From Planctomycetaceae bacterium UBA4732 (lineage in GTDB: Bacteria; Planctomycetota; Planctomycetia; Gemmatales; Gemmataceae): a stretch of DNA of 11,842 bases. The stretch is from NCBI GenBank assembly GCA_002404095.1, contig DHJA01000151.1, positions 4,356-16,197 of the forward strand, read 5' to 3'. Position 1 is the first letter of the stretch; every line of letters begins with the position of its first letter. Below are positions 1-7,301 of this stretch, in pieces. The notes beneath the pieces are model-generated. The model did not search any database. It saw only the letters and a list, made by a program, of their open reading frames with translations, and was not told where the DNA came from. Both the position numbers and the translations under genes were made by a program.

Positions 1-17
1 ATGTGTATAAGAGACAG
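1..17 (+). other. Nextera transposon-end adapter remnant
   Basis: Bases 1-17 are identical to the last 17 bases of the 19-base Tn5 mosaic end used in Nextera libraries (AGATGTGTATAAGAGACAG). This is untrimmed library adapter and not genomic DNA. In frame it adds a spurious peptide beginning MYKRQ to the first gene. Its place at base 1 also suggests that the window starts at a contig end. Confidence 0.95.
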
Positions 18-20
18 CGC

Positions 21-935
21 ATGGCCGACTTCGCAGTTTACGTCGCGATCCGCGTCGTTGTCTGCGTTGTGCAGGCACTGTCGTGGCCCCTGGCGCTCCA
101 GTCCGCGACCAGGCTCGCCTGGCTGGCTTATCGCGTGAATCGACGGCATCGTCTCGTCGCCGCCGACAATGTGCGGCACGCATTTCCGGACCTCGACGCG
201 CAGGCCGTCGATCGCCTGGTGCAAGCCAGTTACCTCCACCTCGCCACCATGGTGGTGGAAACGATTCGCCTGCCGCGCGTGCTGCACGGAGCCAACTTCG
301 AGAACTACGTCCACCACGCCAACCCCACCGACCGCGAGCAGCTCCTGCTGTGGGGCAACTGCGGCAGACCGCTCCTGGCGCTAACAGGCCACTTTGGAAA
401 CTGGGAATTGCTGAGCTACCTAACCGGCCTGTTCGGTTTACGCGGCGGTATCGTGGCCCGCCGGCTCGACAACCCTTTTCTTGATCGTTTTCTCTCCAGG
501 TTCCGCAGCAAGACCGGCCAAACGTTGCTGGACAAGAGCGCGGACTATTCTCGGATTCTTGACATGCTCGCCCACGGCGGCAGCCTGGGCATGGTGGGCG
601 ACCAGGATGCCGGCCCACGCGGGCTGTTCGTGAGCTTCTTCGGCCGTCCGGCATCGACCTTCAAGTCGATCGCGCTCCTGTCCCTCGAATACGGAGCGCC
701 AATCATCGTGGTGGGTGTCGCTCGCATAGGCCATCCGATGCAATACCGGCACTATCTGGAGGACGTCATCCTGCCCGAGGAGTATGCCGGCCACGTCGAT
801 GCCACCCGGGCCATCACCCAGCGCTACACGGCAGCGCTGGAGCGGATGGTTCGGCGACACCCGGAGCAGTACTTCTGGCTGCACCGCCGTTGGAAACACA
901 AACCGCCTGTAAGGAAAGCGAAACGCGCGGCGTAG
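21..935 (+). CDS. LpxL/HtrB-family lipid A (Kdo2-lipid A) acyltransferase-like protein
   Basis: This is a predicted inner-membrane acyltransferase of 304 residues. The family transfers a secondary acyl chain from acyl-ACP to a lipid A precursor during lipopolysaccharide assembly. An N-terminal hydrophobic segment (about residues 5-35) would anchor it. The catalytic HX4E motif is HFGNWE at residues 124-129. The family blocks GDQD (193-196), FVSFFGRPAST (203-213) and the near-terminal FWLHRRWK (285-292) are all present, and the length is normal. I chose ATG at 21 because everything upstream except three bases is adapter. The real start could lie a few codons further upstream and be lost. Which acylation step it performs (LpxL, LpxM or another lipid) cannot be told. 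It converges on sbcC with 9 bases between the stop codons and no terminator visible between them. Confidence 0.9.
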   Translation: MADFAVYVAIRVVVCVVQALSWPLALQSATRLAWLAYRVNRRHRLVAADNVRHAFPDLDAQAVDRLVQASYLHLATMVVETIRLPRVLHGANFENYVHHANPTDREQLLLWGNCGRPLLALTGHFGNWELLSYLTGLFGLRGGIVARRLDNPFLDRFLSRFRSKTGQTLLDKSADYSRILDMLAHGGSLGMVGDQDAGPRGLFVSFFGRPASTFKSIALLSLEYGAPIIVVGVARIGHPMQYRHYLEDVILPEEYAGHVDATRAITQRYTAALERMVRRHPEQYFWLHRRWKHKPPVRKAKRAA

Positions 936-944
936 AGAATGTTG

Positions 945-3900
945 TCACTTCTGAAACCGCTTCACCCGCGTGGCGCCGCCTTCCAGTTCGAAGTGGTAGC
1001 CGTCGCTGAAGGCGTCGGCGAATTCCTCCTGATGCGATACCAAAAGGATGCAACGCATCTGATTGCGTAAGTTCTGCAATTCCTGGATCATCACCTGCCG
1101 GCCGTGACGGTCGAGGCAGCCGAAGCCCTCGTCGATGATGACCGATTCAATCGGCCTATGCTGACGACTGGCGTACTGGCCGATTCCCAGCGCCAGACTC
1201 ACTGCCACGCGGAACTTCTGACTGCCGCTCAGGAAGGCCACGTTGATCGGCCTTTCGCCGGTTTCGCGGTTGTACGCCTCCAGCTCCAGCGCCTTGGCCG
1301 AGGCGCCGTCGCCTTCCGCCTCGCCGCTCAGCTTTAAGTATAATTGGCCTCTGGAAAGGCGGTCCAGCACCGCGTTAGCGTGTTCCACCACCTGCCGCTC
1401 CGCCTGGCGCACCAGATAAAGCTGCAGCCGTTCGCGGCCTAATAACTCCGCGAGCGTACGCTGCACCGCTAAATCGCCTTCCGCTTTCAGAGTTTCTTCC
1501 TGGATCTCCTCGCGCTGCAAACGGTAGGTCTCCAGGAGCGCACGCTCCTGTCGCGCCTGGCCCAACTCCTCGTCGCAGCCGCGATCTTTGGATCGGGCCG
1601 TCTTCAGCGCATCCGCCAGCGCCGCCGGTTCCTGCCGCGCCTCGACGGGGAACGCCTCCGCTTGCACATCCAAATCTTCCTTGTTTTGTCGCAGTACGTC
1701 GCGGTTTAACCGCGCCTGATGCAACTCGCGGCCGCGCTCGTCGGTGCGATCTTTTTCCAGACGATCGCGTTCGCCGGACCAAGTGAAAATTTCGCTCGTG
1801 CCGACCTTCTCCGCCGCGGCATGCCAAGCCTGCGGCAGCGCGGCCCGCGCTCGCGTCAACGTCTGCTGCGCGTGTTGCTGCACTAACTCTTGCTGCTTCA
1901 GGTCGGCGTCACACTTCCCCGTCGCCGCCCGCGCCTGCTCGCGCTCTTTTGTCAGGCGCTCCGCCTCCGCTTCCAATTCTTTCATTTCCAGTCGCTTGGC
2001 GGCCAGGCTCTTTTCGACGCTCTTTTCGTCCGCCTCAAGCCGGCCGTGTTCACGGCGAATCTCCTCGCGGTCGGCGGGCAATTCCTTTTGCAAACGGGCG
2101 ATTTCTTGGAGTTTAGACGCCTCTTGCGTCGTTAATTTGTGCCAGGCGTCGCGGACCTGTTCCGCCTGTTGCAATAGCTGCCGCGACGCCGACAGGCCGG
2201 CTGCTTCGGAGCGCAGAGACGCCAGATCGGTCGCCGTCGGGTAAGCCGTCGCCATCCAGTCGGCCGGCAGCGATGGGCCGACGCGGAAGCGGTGCGTATC
2301 GGCCAACTCGCCGTAAATCTGGCCGCACTCCTCTTGAAGACGGGCCGCGTCGGCCTGCGCCTGCTCCACTTTCTCCTTCAATGCGGAGTATTCAACGCGC
2401 AAATCATTTCGGCCGCGCTCCGTTTGATCGAAGTCGGCCCGCATTTGCCGTTCGCCCTGCTGCGCCAACTGGTGCGCTGCTACTGCCGCCTTTTGCGAGA
2501 TTTCAGCGATGGCGACCGCGGCGGAACGGCGACGTTTCTCCTCCTTGATATGGCCTTCCGTCAGCGGTTGGCCGCAATGACGGCATGTTTTCGACCCATC
2601 GATTTGCGTCAATTCTTTCAGATGCTCACGGGCCTGCTGAAGGACCGTTTTCGCCGTCGTCACTTGTTCCGCGGCCAGGCCCAGCGCCTCCGTGGCCGCT
2701 TCCAGGCGCGGCCGAATCGTTTCTAGTTCTTCTTTGATCTGTTTGCCGCGCTCCTCGACGACCACTCGCGCCTGTAGGGCGGCTTGTCCGCGCTCGCGGG
2801 CATGACGCATTTCATCGCGGCGTGACGCCAGCCGCGCCAGCAACGGCACGGTCTGCGCCAGCGCCGTCAGCCCCTCGAACGCCTCACGAGCGCGGGCCAC
2901 CGCTCCCGCCGGGTCGTCGGGCAGACGTTTCTTTTCCTCGCGTTGCCGTAGCAAATCGTTTTCGTGACGCTCGCACTCGGTAAGTTTTTCGAGCTGGATG
3001 CTGCGTTGACGCAGTTGCCCCGCCACGTCGCGCTGGCGAGTCGCGTCGGAGTCGATGAGATTCTGCGTCGAGAGCCGTTTATCGCGCGCTTGTTTGAGCG
3101 CATGGTCGCGCCGCGTCAACTCATCGGCGTGTTTTTGCCTCTGTTTTGTCAGTTCCTTACTTTTTTCCTCCGCTTTGTGGACCTCGTTGCGCTGCTCGGC
3201 GATCACCTGCAAACGAGGCAGAACGTCGCGCAGTTCGCGCAGCCGTTCCACGTCCTTTTCGATAGATGATCCGTCGTGCAACAGCCGTTCGGCCTGTTCC
3301 CAGCGGCGCCGGGCGTCGCCGAGACGGGCTTGCAGTTCGACCCACTCGCGCGCCCGCGCCTCCAGGCCCAGCAACCGTTCCACATCGGTTCGCGCCTGCT
3401 CCCGCGCCTGTTCCGCGTCGCGGATGCGTTCGTCGCCCGCCGCCAGTTCCAACGGCGTCACATGCGGCAGCGCCGCCAGCCGACCGCTCAGGTTCTTCAA
3501 CGTGCCTTCCAACGATTTGCGCTCTTCGTCGGCGTTTTTATGCAGCTTTTCATAGCGTTCCAAATCGACGATGCTCGCCAATACCTTACGCCGCTCCTCG
3601 GGCGTGGAACCGAGTAACTTTTCCGCATGGCCCTGCAACAGCAACACTGAGGACGTGAATGTCACATAATTGAGACCGATATTCTCACCTATCCAAACCT
3701 TAAATTCGTTCGCGCCGCCCGTGCCTTCGACCGGAACCCATTTGCCGTCATCGGCCGCATCGGACTCGCAGCGAAAGATCTGCTGCGTACCGCGAGCGCC
3801 GCCCTTATTGTCGCGCCGGGCAGTGCGCTTGGCGCGATAAAGCTGGCCGTCCAGCAGAAAATCGAACTCCACCAACAGCGAATCGCTGTCCTTATTGATA

Positions 3901-4091
3901 AGTTCAACCGCCTGCGATCCGCCGCCGCGATGATGTCCAAACAAGGCGTAAGTCACCGCGTCAAAGATCGACGACTTACCGGAGCCGTTAAGACCGGATA
4001 ACATCCATAACGTCGCGCTGCCGTCGAAACGGACTTCCTGTTCGTCCGTGTAACAGAGAAAGCCCTTGAGTAGAACTCGTTGCGGGATCAC
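945..4091 (-). CDS. sbcC: SbcC: Rad50-like ATPase subunit of the SbcCD nuclease
   Basis: SbcC is an SMC/Rad50-type ATPase of 1048 residues. With SbcD it opens DNA hairpins, trims blocked double-strand ends and limits palindromes in the chromosome. Visible parts in order are: Walker A GLNGSGKSS (33-41), a long first coiled coil, a zinc-hook CRHC (C503, C506) for dimerising the coil tips, a second coiled coil, the ABC signature LSGSQKF (954-960), Walker B IIDEGFG (D987, E988) and a LVSHQEEF H-loop near the end. The start is GTG at 4091: its GTGA overlaps the sbcD stop by 4 bases and a strong GGGAGGT ribosome site lies 6 bases upstream. A longer reading to an ATG at 4163 would add 24 residues that do not resemble the family, inside sbcD. 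The signature has SQ where E. coli-type SbcC has GE. Confidence 0.96.
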   Translation of the reverse strand: MIPQRVLLKGFLCYTDEQEVRFDGSATLWMLSGLNGSGKSSIFDAVTYALFGHHRGGGSQAVELINKDSDSLLVEFDFLLDGQLYRAKRTARRDNKGGARGTQQIFRCESDAADDGKWVPVEGTGGANEFKVWIGENIGLNYVTFTSSVLLLQGHAEKLLGSTPEERRKVLASIVDLERYEKLHKNADEERKSLEGTLKNLSGRLAALPHVTPLELAAGDERIRDAEQAREQARTDVERLLGLEARAREWVELQARLGDARRRWEQAERLLHDGSSIEKDVERLRELRDVLPRLQVIAEQRNEVHKAEEKSKELTKQRQKHADELTRRDHALKQARDKRLSTQNLIDSDATRQRDVAGQLRQRSIQLEKLTECERHENDLLRQREEKKRLPDDPAGAVARAREAFEGLTALAQTVPLLARLASRRDEMRHARERGQAALQARVVVEERGKQIKEELETIRPRLEAATEALGLAAEQVTTAKTVLQQAREHLKELTQIDGSKTCRHCGQPLTEGHIKEEKRRRSAAVAIAEISQKAAVAAHQLAQQGERQMRADFDQTERGRNDLRVEYSALKEKVEQAQADAARLQEECGQIYGELADTHRFRVGPSLPADWMATAYPTATDLASLRSEAAGLSASRQLLQQAEQVRDAWHKLTTQEASKLQEIARLQKELPADREEIRREHGRLEADEKSVEKSLAAKRLEMKELEAEAERLTKEREQARAATGKCDADLKQQELVQQHAQQTLTRARAALPQAWHAAAEKVGTSEIFTWSGERDRLEKDRTDERGRELHQARLNRDVLRQNKEDLDVQAEAFPVEARQEPAALADALKTARSKDRGCDEELGQARQERALLETYRLQREEIQEETLKAEGDLAVQRTLAELLGRERLQLYLVRQAERQVVEHANAVLDRLSRGQLYLKLSGEAEGDGASAKALELEAYNRETGERPINVAFLSGSQKFRVAVSLALGIGQYASRQHRPIESVIIDEGFGCLDRHGRQVMIQELQNLRNQMRCILLVSHQEEFADAFSDGYHFELEGGATRVKRFQK

Positions 4092-5320
4092 GCCTGCACC
4101 TCCCTCAATAGCATCTCGGCCCGCGCCAGCACGGCGTCGCGCAGGATTTCCTCGTGATTGCACAATTCCTGCTGGAGATACTCGCGCACCGTGTCCTCGA
4201 AACTCTTGCTTCGCGGCGCCTCGCCCACCGTCAACGGCCGGCCCAGCGCGCCCGATTCCGTGATCTCGCGGTCATACCAGCGCGGAAATATGTCTTCCAA
4301 CTCGCGCAGCGTTTCCTCGCGATTGTCCACCCCGGCGGTATACGTACAGACGATGCGGACCAAGGCGGTTTGGGCGTCCGGGTAGCGCTCGCGCAGTCCC
4401 GGCAATTCCGCCTTTGGCGAGCGGATTACTACGTCATACATCGGCGTGGCCTCCAACGGCAAGACGGCCGGCTCGCCGCGTAGCCCGTCGGGGCCGACAT
4501 CCAAAAGGACGACGCACTTTTGATCCTGTTGCTCGCCGAGGTCGAGGCGCTCGATGCTGCCGCAATAGCGGACGTGGGTACGGCCGCCGAGGAACTGCGG
4601 CTTGTGGATGTGGCCCAGCGCCACGTAAGCGTATTGGTCGAGCAGACTGGTTTCTTCGAAGAGAACGTCCTCGTCGGCAGTGAGACGAAAGCGGGTTGCG
4701 AGATCGCTGCCCTGCATGGCGATGTGAGCGCTGAGGACGGACGGCAAAGTCGGATCAAAGCCCGGTGATTGACGCATCTCCCGAAGGCGTTCGGTAAACG
4801 CTCTGGTAAGGCAACGATTCTTCTCGTCCAGGCTTTCGTAGCGCTGATCCGCCTCCTCGGTCAAATAGCGAGTCGGCGTCGGATAGGGCATCATCACGAA
4901 CTGCACTTCTTTACCCGTGGCGCGATCGGGCAGGCGCAGCCAGGTGGGTCCGGTGGCGAGGTAGAGACGGCCGAGCGCGACGAGCTCGCCGGGCCGGGCA
5001 CCGGCGGGCGCGGCTAGGGTCATGGCGTGCCGCAACGTCTGACAGAAGTTTTCCTTGTCGTGGTTGCCGGTCAGCGCGAGGATGGCGCCGCCGTCGCGCA
5101 GGAAGCCGGCGAACGTCTCTTGCATATGACGGATGGCGTCGCGCAACCCTTCCGGCGGCGCCAACTCGCTAAACAAATCGCCGGCCACTAACAGCACATC
5201 CACCTTTTCGGAGGTGCAATATCCGGCCACGCGCTCGACCGCGCGGCGAAGGTCGTCGGTGCGATCCTGACGGCCGAGGCGGTCGCCGAGGTGCCAGTCG
5301 GCGGTGTGCAAGATGCGCAT
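4088..5320 (-). CDS. sbcD: SbcD: Mre11-like exonuclease subunit of SbcCD
   Basis: This 410-residue protein is the metallophosphoesterase nuclease that partners SbcC. Metal-binding and catalytic motifs are in the expected order: DWH (8-10), GDLF (47-50), GNHD (85-88), SAHIA with H199, and GHIH (236-239). About 170 residues of capping and SbcC-binding region follow. Length is typical for bacterial SbcD. ATG at 5320 is preferred because the MRILHTADWHLG opening matches the family and an AGGAG ribosome site sits 8 bases upstream. A reading from 5407 would add 29 non-conserved residues. The stop overlaps the sbcC GTG by 4 bases, so the two are probably translationally coupled in the usual sbcDC order. 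The toxin stop lies about 100 bases upstream on the same strand. Confidence 0.96.
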   Translation of the reverse strand: MRILHTADWHLGDRLGRQDRTDDLRRAVERVAGYCTSEKVDVLLVAGDLFSELAPPEGLRDAIRHMQETFAGFLRDGGAILALTGNHDKENFCQTLRHAMTLAAPAGARPGELVALGRLYLATGPTWLRLPDRATGKEVQFVMMPYPTPTRYLTEEADQRYESLDEKNRCLTRAFTERLREMRQSPGFDPTLPSVLSAHIAMQGSDLATRFRLTADEDVLFEETSLLDQYAYVALGHIHKPQFLGGRTHVRYCGSIERLDLGEQQDQKCVVLLDVGPDGLRGEPAVLPLEATPMYDVVIRSPKAELPGLRERYPDAQTALVRIVCTYTAGVDNREETLRELEDIFPRWYDREITESGALGRPLTVGEAPRSKSFEDTVREYLQQELCNHEEILRDAVLARAEMLLREVQA

Positions 5321-5365
5321 GCGGTTGACTCCTGAGCCTCCGGCCGCGCCGGTATCTTGCCGTTG

Positions 5366-5395
5366 ATTGTCGCACAACGCCAGACGCTGCCGCAA
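5366..5395 (-). promoter_or_regulatory. Weak candidate promoter for sbcDC
   Basis: On the minus strand there is TTGCGG (5395-5390), an 18-base gap and GACAAT (5371-5366), about 45 bases before the sbcD start. Each box matches the sigma-70 consensus at about four of six positions. It lies in the only gap between the toxin gene and sbcD. Such matches arise by chance in a region this size, so this is only a suggestion that sbcDC can be expressed apart from the genes upstream. Confidence 0.22.
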
Positions 5396-5423
5396 ACTCA
5401 GCAGCAACCGAAGGAGAGCGCTT

Positions 5424-5714
5424 TTACCGGCCCCGCCAATACGACGCTGATCGCCGAGAATGTGCCACAGCTACCACCAACACGCCCATTGGCTGAACTC
5501 GGTAGATCAGGCTGTAGGGATAGCGCCGAAGCAAGCACTGGCGGTGCCGATTGTCCACGAAGGAGTATAGTTCGGGCCGGTCGACAATCCGCTGGACCCC
5601 ATCCGCCACGGCGGCTTCAAATTTTGCTGCCGCTTGCGTGTTGCGGGCGCGATACCAGGTAAGAGCAGCCTGGTAATCCGCGTCTGCGGCAGGTAAAAAG
5701 CTCACGTTAGCCAT
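5424..5714 (-). CDS. RelE/ParE-family toxin of a type II toxin-antitoxin pair
   Basis: This is a small basic protein of 96 residues. It shows the RelE/ParE pattern: an N-terminal beta strand, two helices containing WYRARN (20-25) and FEAAVADGVQRIVDRPE (32-48), the strand-rich stretch QCLLRRYPYSLIYRV (59-73) and the closing VAVAHSRRSASYW (81-93). RelE-type members cut mRNA on the ribosome and ParE-type members poison gyrase; the sequence does not decide between them. ATG at 5714 is favoured over an in-frame start at 5732. It begins the conserved part and overlaps the antitoxin stop by 8 bases, a common toxin-antitoxin coupling. Only a weak purine stretch (GGGGAAG) precedes it, consistent with coupled translation. 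The frame is intact. Confidence 0.88.
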   Translation of the reverse strand: MANVSFLPAADADYQAALTWYRARNTQAAAKFEAAVADGVQRIVDRPELYSFVDNRHRQCLLRRYPYSLIYRVQPMGVLVVAVAHSRRSASYWRGR

Positions 5715-5946
5715 TCGAGGCTTCCCCGCCACGTCCCCGATCCCGGACCACCGACCAGGGGATAGGAGTCACTTTGCCGGCATCAAACTCGGCGGAGCGT
5801 CGCTGAATCTCCGTCATCCAGGCGTCGTCTAGCGGCTGCGGATCGGCTTCATCCTGAGCGGCGATCAAAGCCTCAATCAACTCCACTTGCTCTGCGGAGG
5901 GCAGCGATAGGGCGGTTTGCAAAACCTGCTCGGTGCGTAAACTCAT
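5707..5946 (-). CDS. Addiction-module antitoxin (TIGR02574 / Unstab_antitox type)
   Basis: This 79-residue acidic protein is the antitoxin partner of the RelE/ParE toxin. Recognisable family pieces are LSLPSAEQVELIEALI (13-28), LDDAWMTEIQRRSAEFDAG (39-57) and IPWSVVR (62-68). Family antitoxins bind and block the toxin and often repress their own operon. The start ATG at 5946 has GAGG 6-9 bases upstream. The gene precedes and overlaps the toxin gene by 8 bases, the classical antitoxin-first order. It lies 48 bases after the ykgJ-like stop. The last dozen residues, after the IPW motif, are not typical of the family core and partly reflect the overlap with the toxin start. Confidence 0.88.
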   Translation of the reverse strand: MSLRTEQVLQTALSLPSAEQVELIEALIAAQDEADPQPLDDAWMTEIQRRSAEFDAGKVTPIPWSVVRDRGRGGEASNG

Positions 5947-5976
5947 GACCGGCCTCGGTTGAAGAAAACGACCTGC

Positions 5977-5996
5977 GACAATGATCGAACATTCTC
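5977..5996. promoter_or_regulatory. Palindromic operator candidate upstream of the antitoxin gene
   Basis: AATGATCGAACATT at 5980-5993 is a near-perfect palindrome (12 of 14 positions pair). GA/TC matches at 5977-5978 and 5995-5996 extend the dyad. It lies between the candidate -10 box and the antitoxin start, where autorepressed toxin-antitoxin operons usually carry their operator. Function is inferred from position only. Confidence 0.35.
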
Positions 5997-7266
5997 ACCG
6001 ACTATACCACGCGATCAGCCGCGGCAGTTCCCCCTGCCGCGCCAACGTACGGAAGCTGGCGCGCTGGCGTTGTGTGGCCAGGATGCGGTTGAAGCCGAAA
6101 TGGTCGTCCACGATGGTCAGCGCTTTCATAATCGCCTCCTCGCGCGGAATATCGCGGTACATGCGCGATACCCACAGCAATAGAGGGTAAGTCAACGCCA
6201 ACAGCTCGAAGCCCTCCCAGAATGGCATGCCAAAACACGCCGCGCCGCAAAATTGCACCGAGCCGACTTTTATCGTATAATAGCGCTCTAAAATAGCCTC
6301 AGCCTCCAATGGCAGCGGCCCGCGCGGCTTCTCGACCTCCTCAAACGTCGTCTCCGGTAATCCGTCGTGCATCCTGGGTATTGGCCCGGTTCCGCGCGCG
6401 AAACGCCAAGCCGCCTTGAGACGAGCGATGGCGCCGTGTCGCGCCTCGCCGCGCTTCGGGCCGTGATCCTTGCGCGTGAACAGGGCGACGGCCTGACGGA
6501 ACAGGATGCGGCCGATCCAGCCGGGCGCCGCCACTTTCATCAGGTTGTCCGGCGTCGCCGTATCGGCCGATTTTTGCAACACGGTCAACAGGTCGCCGAG
6601 CCGCGCGTCCTGCACATGCTTCAGCTTGGCTTTGCGCATCTGATCCGCCAGCGCCAGGCACTTACGCAGCCGTCGTTCCAGCGGTTCGCGCCGGTTGCGC
6701 AGGAGCGTCAGCAACGCCTGAACGCAGCGATGCACGTCCGGCCAGCTTACGTTCTGACCGGGCTGCAACGGCGGCGGCGGCGCCAGCGAACCGTCGGGAA
6801 GCGGTTTGAGATGGACCCGTTCGGCAAGGCGGGCGGCGAACTCCGCCAACGCTTGATCGTGTTCGGGCAAGGGCCGGCCCTTGTTCGCGGCCGCCGACGG
6901 GCAGGCGTAGCGTAGACCGACGCTCCAATGGTCGCCGGTCGGAATCAGCACGAACGGAAACAAGCGGCACGGCAGCGGCTTGGTTTCGTAGCCGAAGCGC
7001 TCGTGGATGCGGCAACGTCCCTTGTCGCCGAGAAAAACGCAGCTGCCGTCGGGGCGGTGATTGAGCCGCCACTCGCGCGCCCACGGCGGCCCTTGACGGA
7101 CGAAAGGAACATGACCGCCGAGGTCGGCGTCGCGGTCCCAGCCTTGGGCCTCGATGCGTTTACGTTCCTCGTCGGTGACGGTGACGACATATTCCTGACA
7201 ACAGGTACCGCAGACGTGGCAATCCCAGTTTTGCAGGACCGGCAGATGATGGATGGGAAGTGGCAT
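5995..7266 (-). CDS. YkgJ-family cysteine-cluster protein (CxxCxxCC)
   Basis: This 423-residue protein of unknown function belongs to the YkgJ/Fli-type zinc or iron chelating family (PF03692). The N-terminal cluster is CHVCGTCC (16-23). The second half of the site has C76, CRIH (85-88) and KPLPCRLFPF (96-105), followed by C122. Together these make the expected Cys-rich metal site, probably zinc or an iron-sulfur cluster. About 300 more residues follow, longer than the compact members of the family. They include a basic helical middle region and a C-terminal FCGAACFG with C340 and C344. I chose ATG at 7266 because MPLPIHHLPVLQNWDC resembles family starts. A GTG at 7305 overlaps the transporter stop as GTGA and is a real alternative; neither has a good ribosome site. 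Cellular role is unknown. Confidence 0.82.
   Translation of the reverse strand: MPLPIHHLPVLQNWDCHVCGTCCQEYVVTVTDEERKRIEAQGWDRDADLGGHVPFVRQGPPWAREWRLNHRPDGSCVFLGDKGRCRIHERFGYETKPLPCRLFPFVLIPTGDHWSVGLRYACPSAAANKGRPLPEHDQALAEFAARLAERVHLKPLPDGSLAPPPPLQPGQNVSWPDVHRCVQALLTLLRNRREPLERRLRKCLALADQMRKAKLKHVQDARLGDLLTVLQKSADTATPDNLMKVAAPGWIGRILFRQAVALFTRKDHGPKRGEARHGAIARLKAAWRFARGTGPIPRMHDGLPETTFEEVEKPRGPLPLEAEAILERYYTIKVGSVQFCGAACFGMPFWEGFELLALTYPLLLWVSRMYRDIPREEAIMKALTIVDDHFGFNRILATQRQRASFRTLARQGELPRLIAWYSR
6001..6009 (-). promoter_or_regulatory. Extended -10 promoter candidate for the toxin-antitoxin operon
   Basis: The minus strand reads TGGTATAGT at 6009-6001, an extended -10 element (TGn plus a five-of-six match to TATAAT). 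It lies inside the last codons of the ykgJ-like gene, about 55 bases before the antitoxin start. No good -35 box is visible, which extended -10 promoters can tolerate. It would let the toxin-antitoxin pair be transcribed separately from the transporter genes. Confidence 0.35.
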
Positions 7267-7301
7267 GGACAGACCGGAATTAGGGTGCGGGCGCGCGAAC
7301 C

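Noticed and set aside
936..944. Bidirectional terminator between the acyltransferase gene and sbcC
   Set aside because: Only nine bases separate the stop codons and no stem-loop with a T run is visible there.
2292..2726. 144-residue frame opposite sbcC
   Set aside because: Antisense shadow of the SbcC coiled-coil and hook region; its apparent regularity mirrors the heptad codons.
4092..4163. N-terminal extension of SbcC by 24 residues
   Set aside because: It lies wholly inside sbcD, looks nothing like the family, and a GTG with a strong ribosome site and 4-base overlap exists at 4091.
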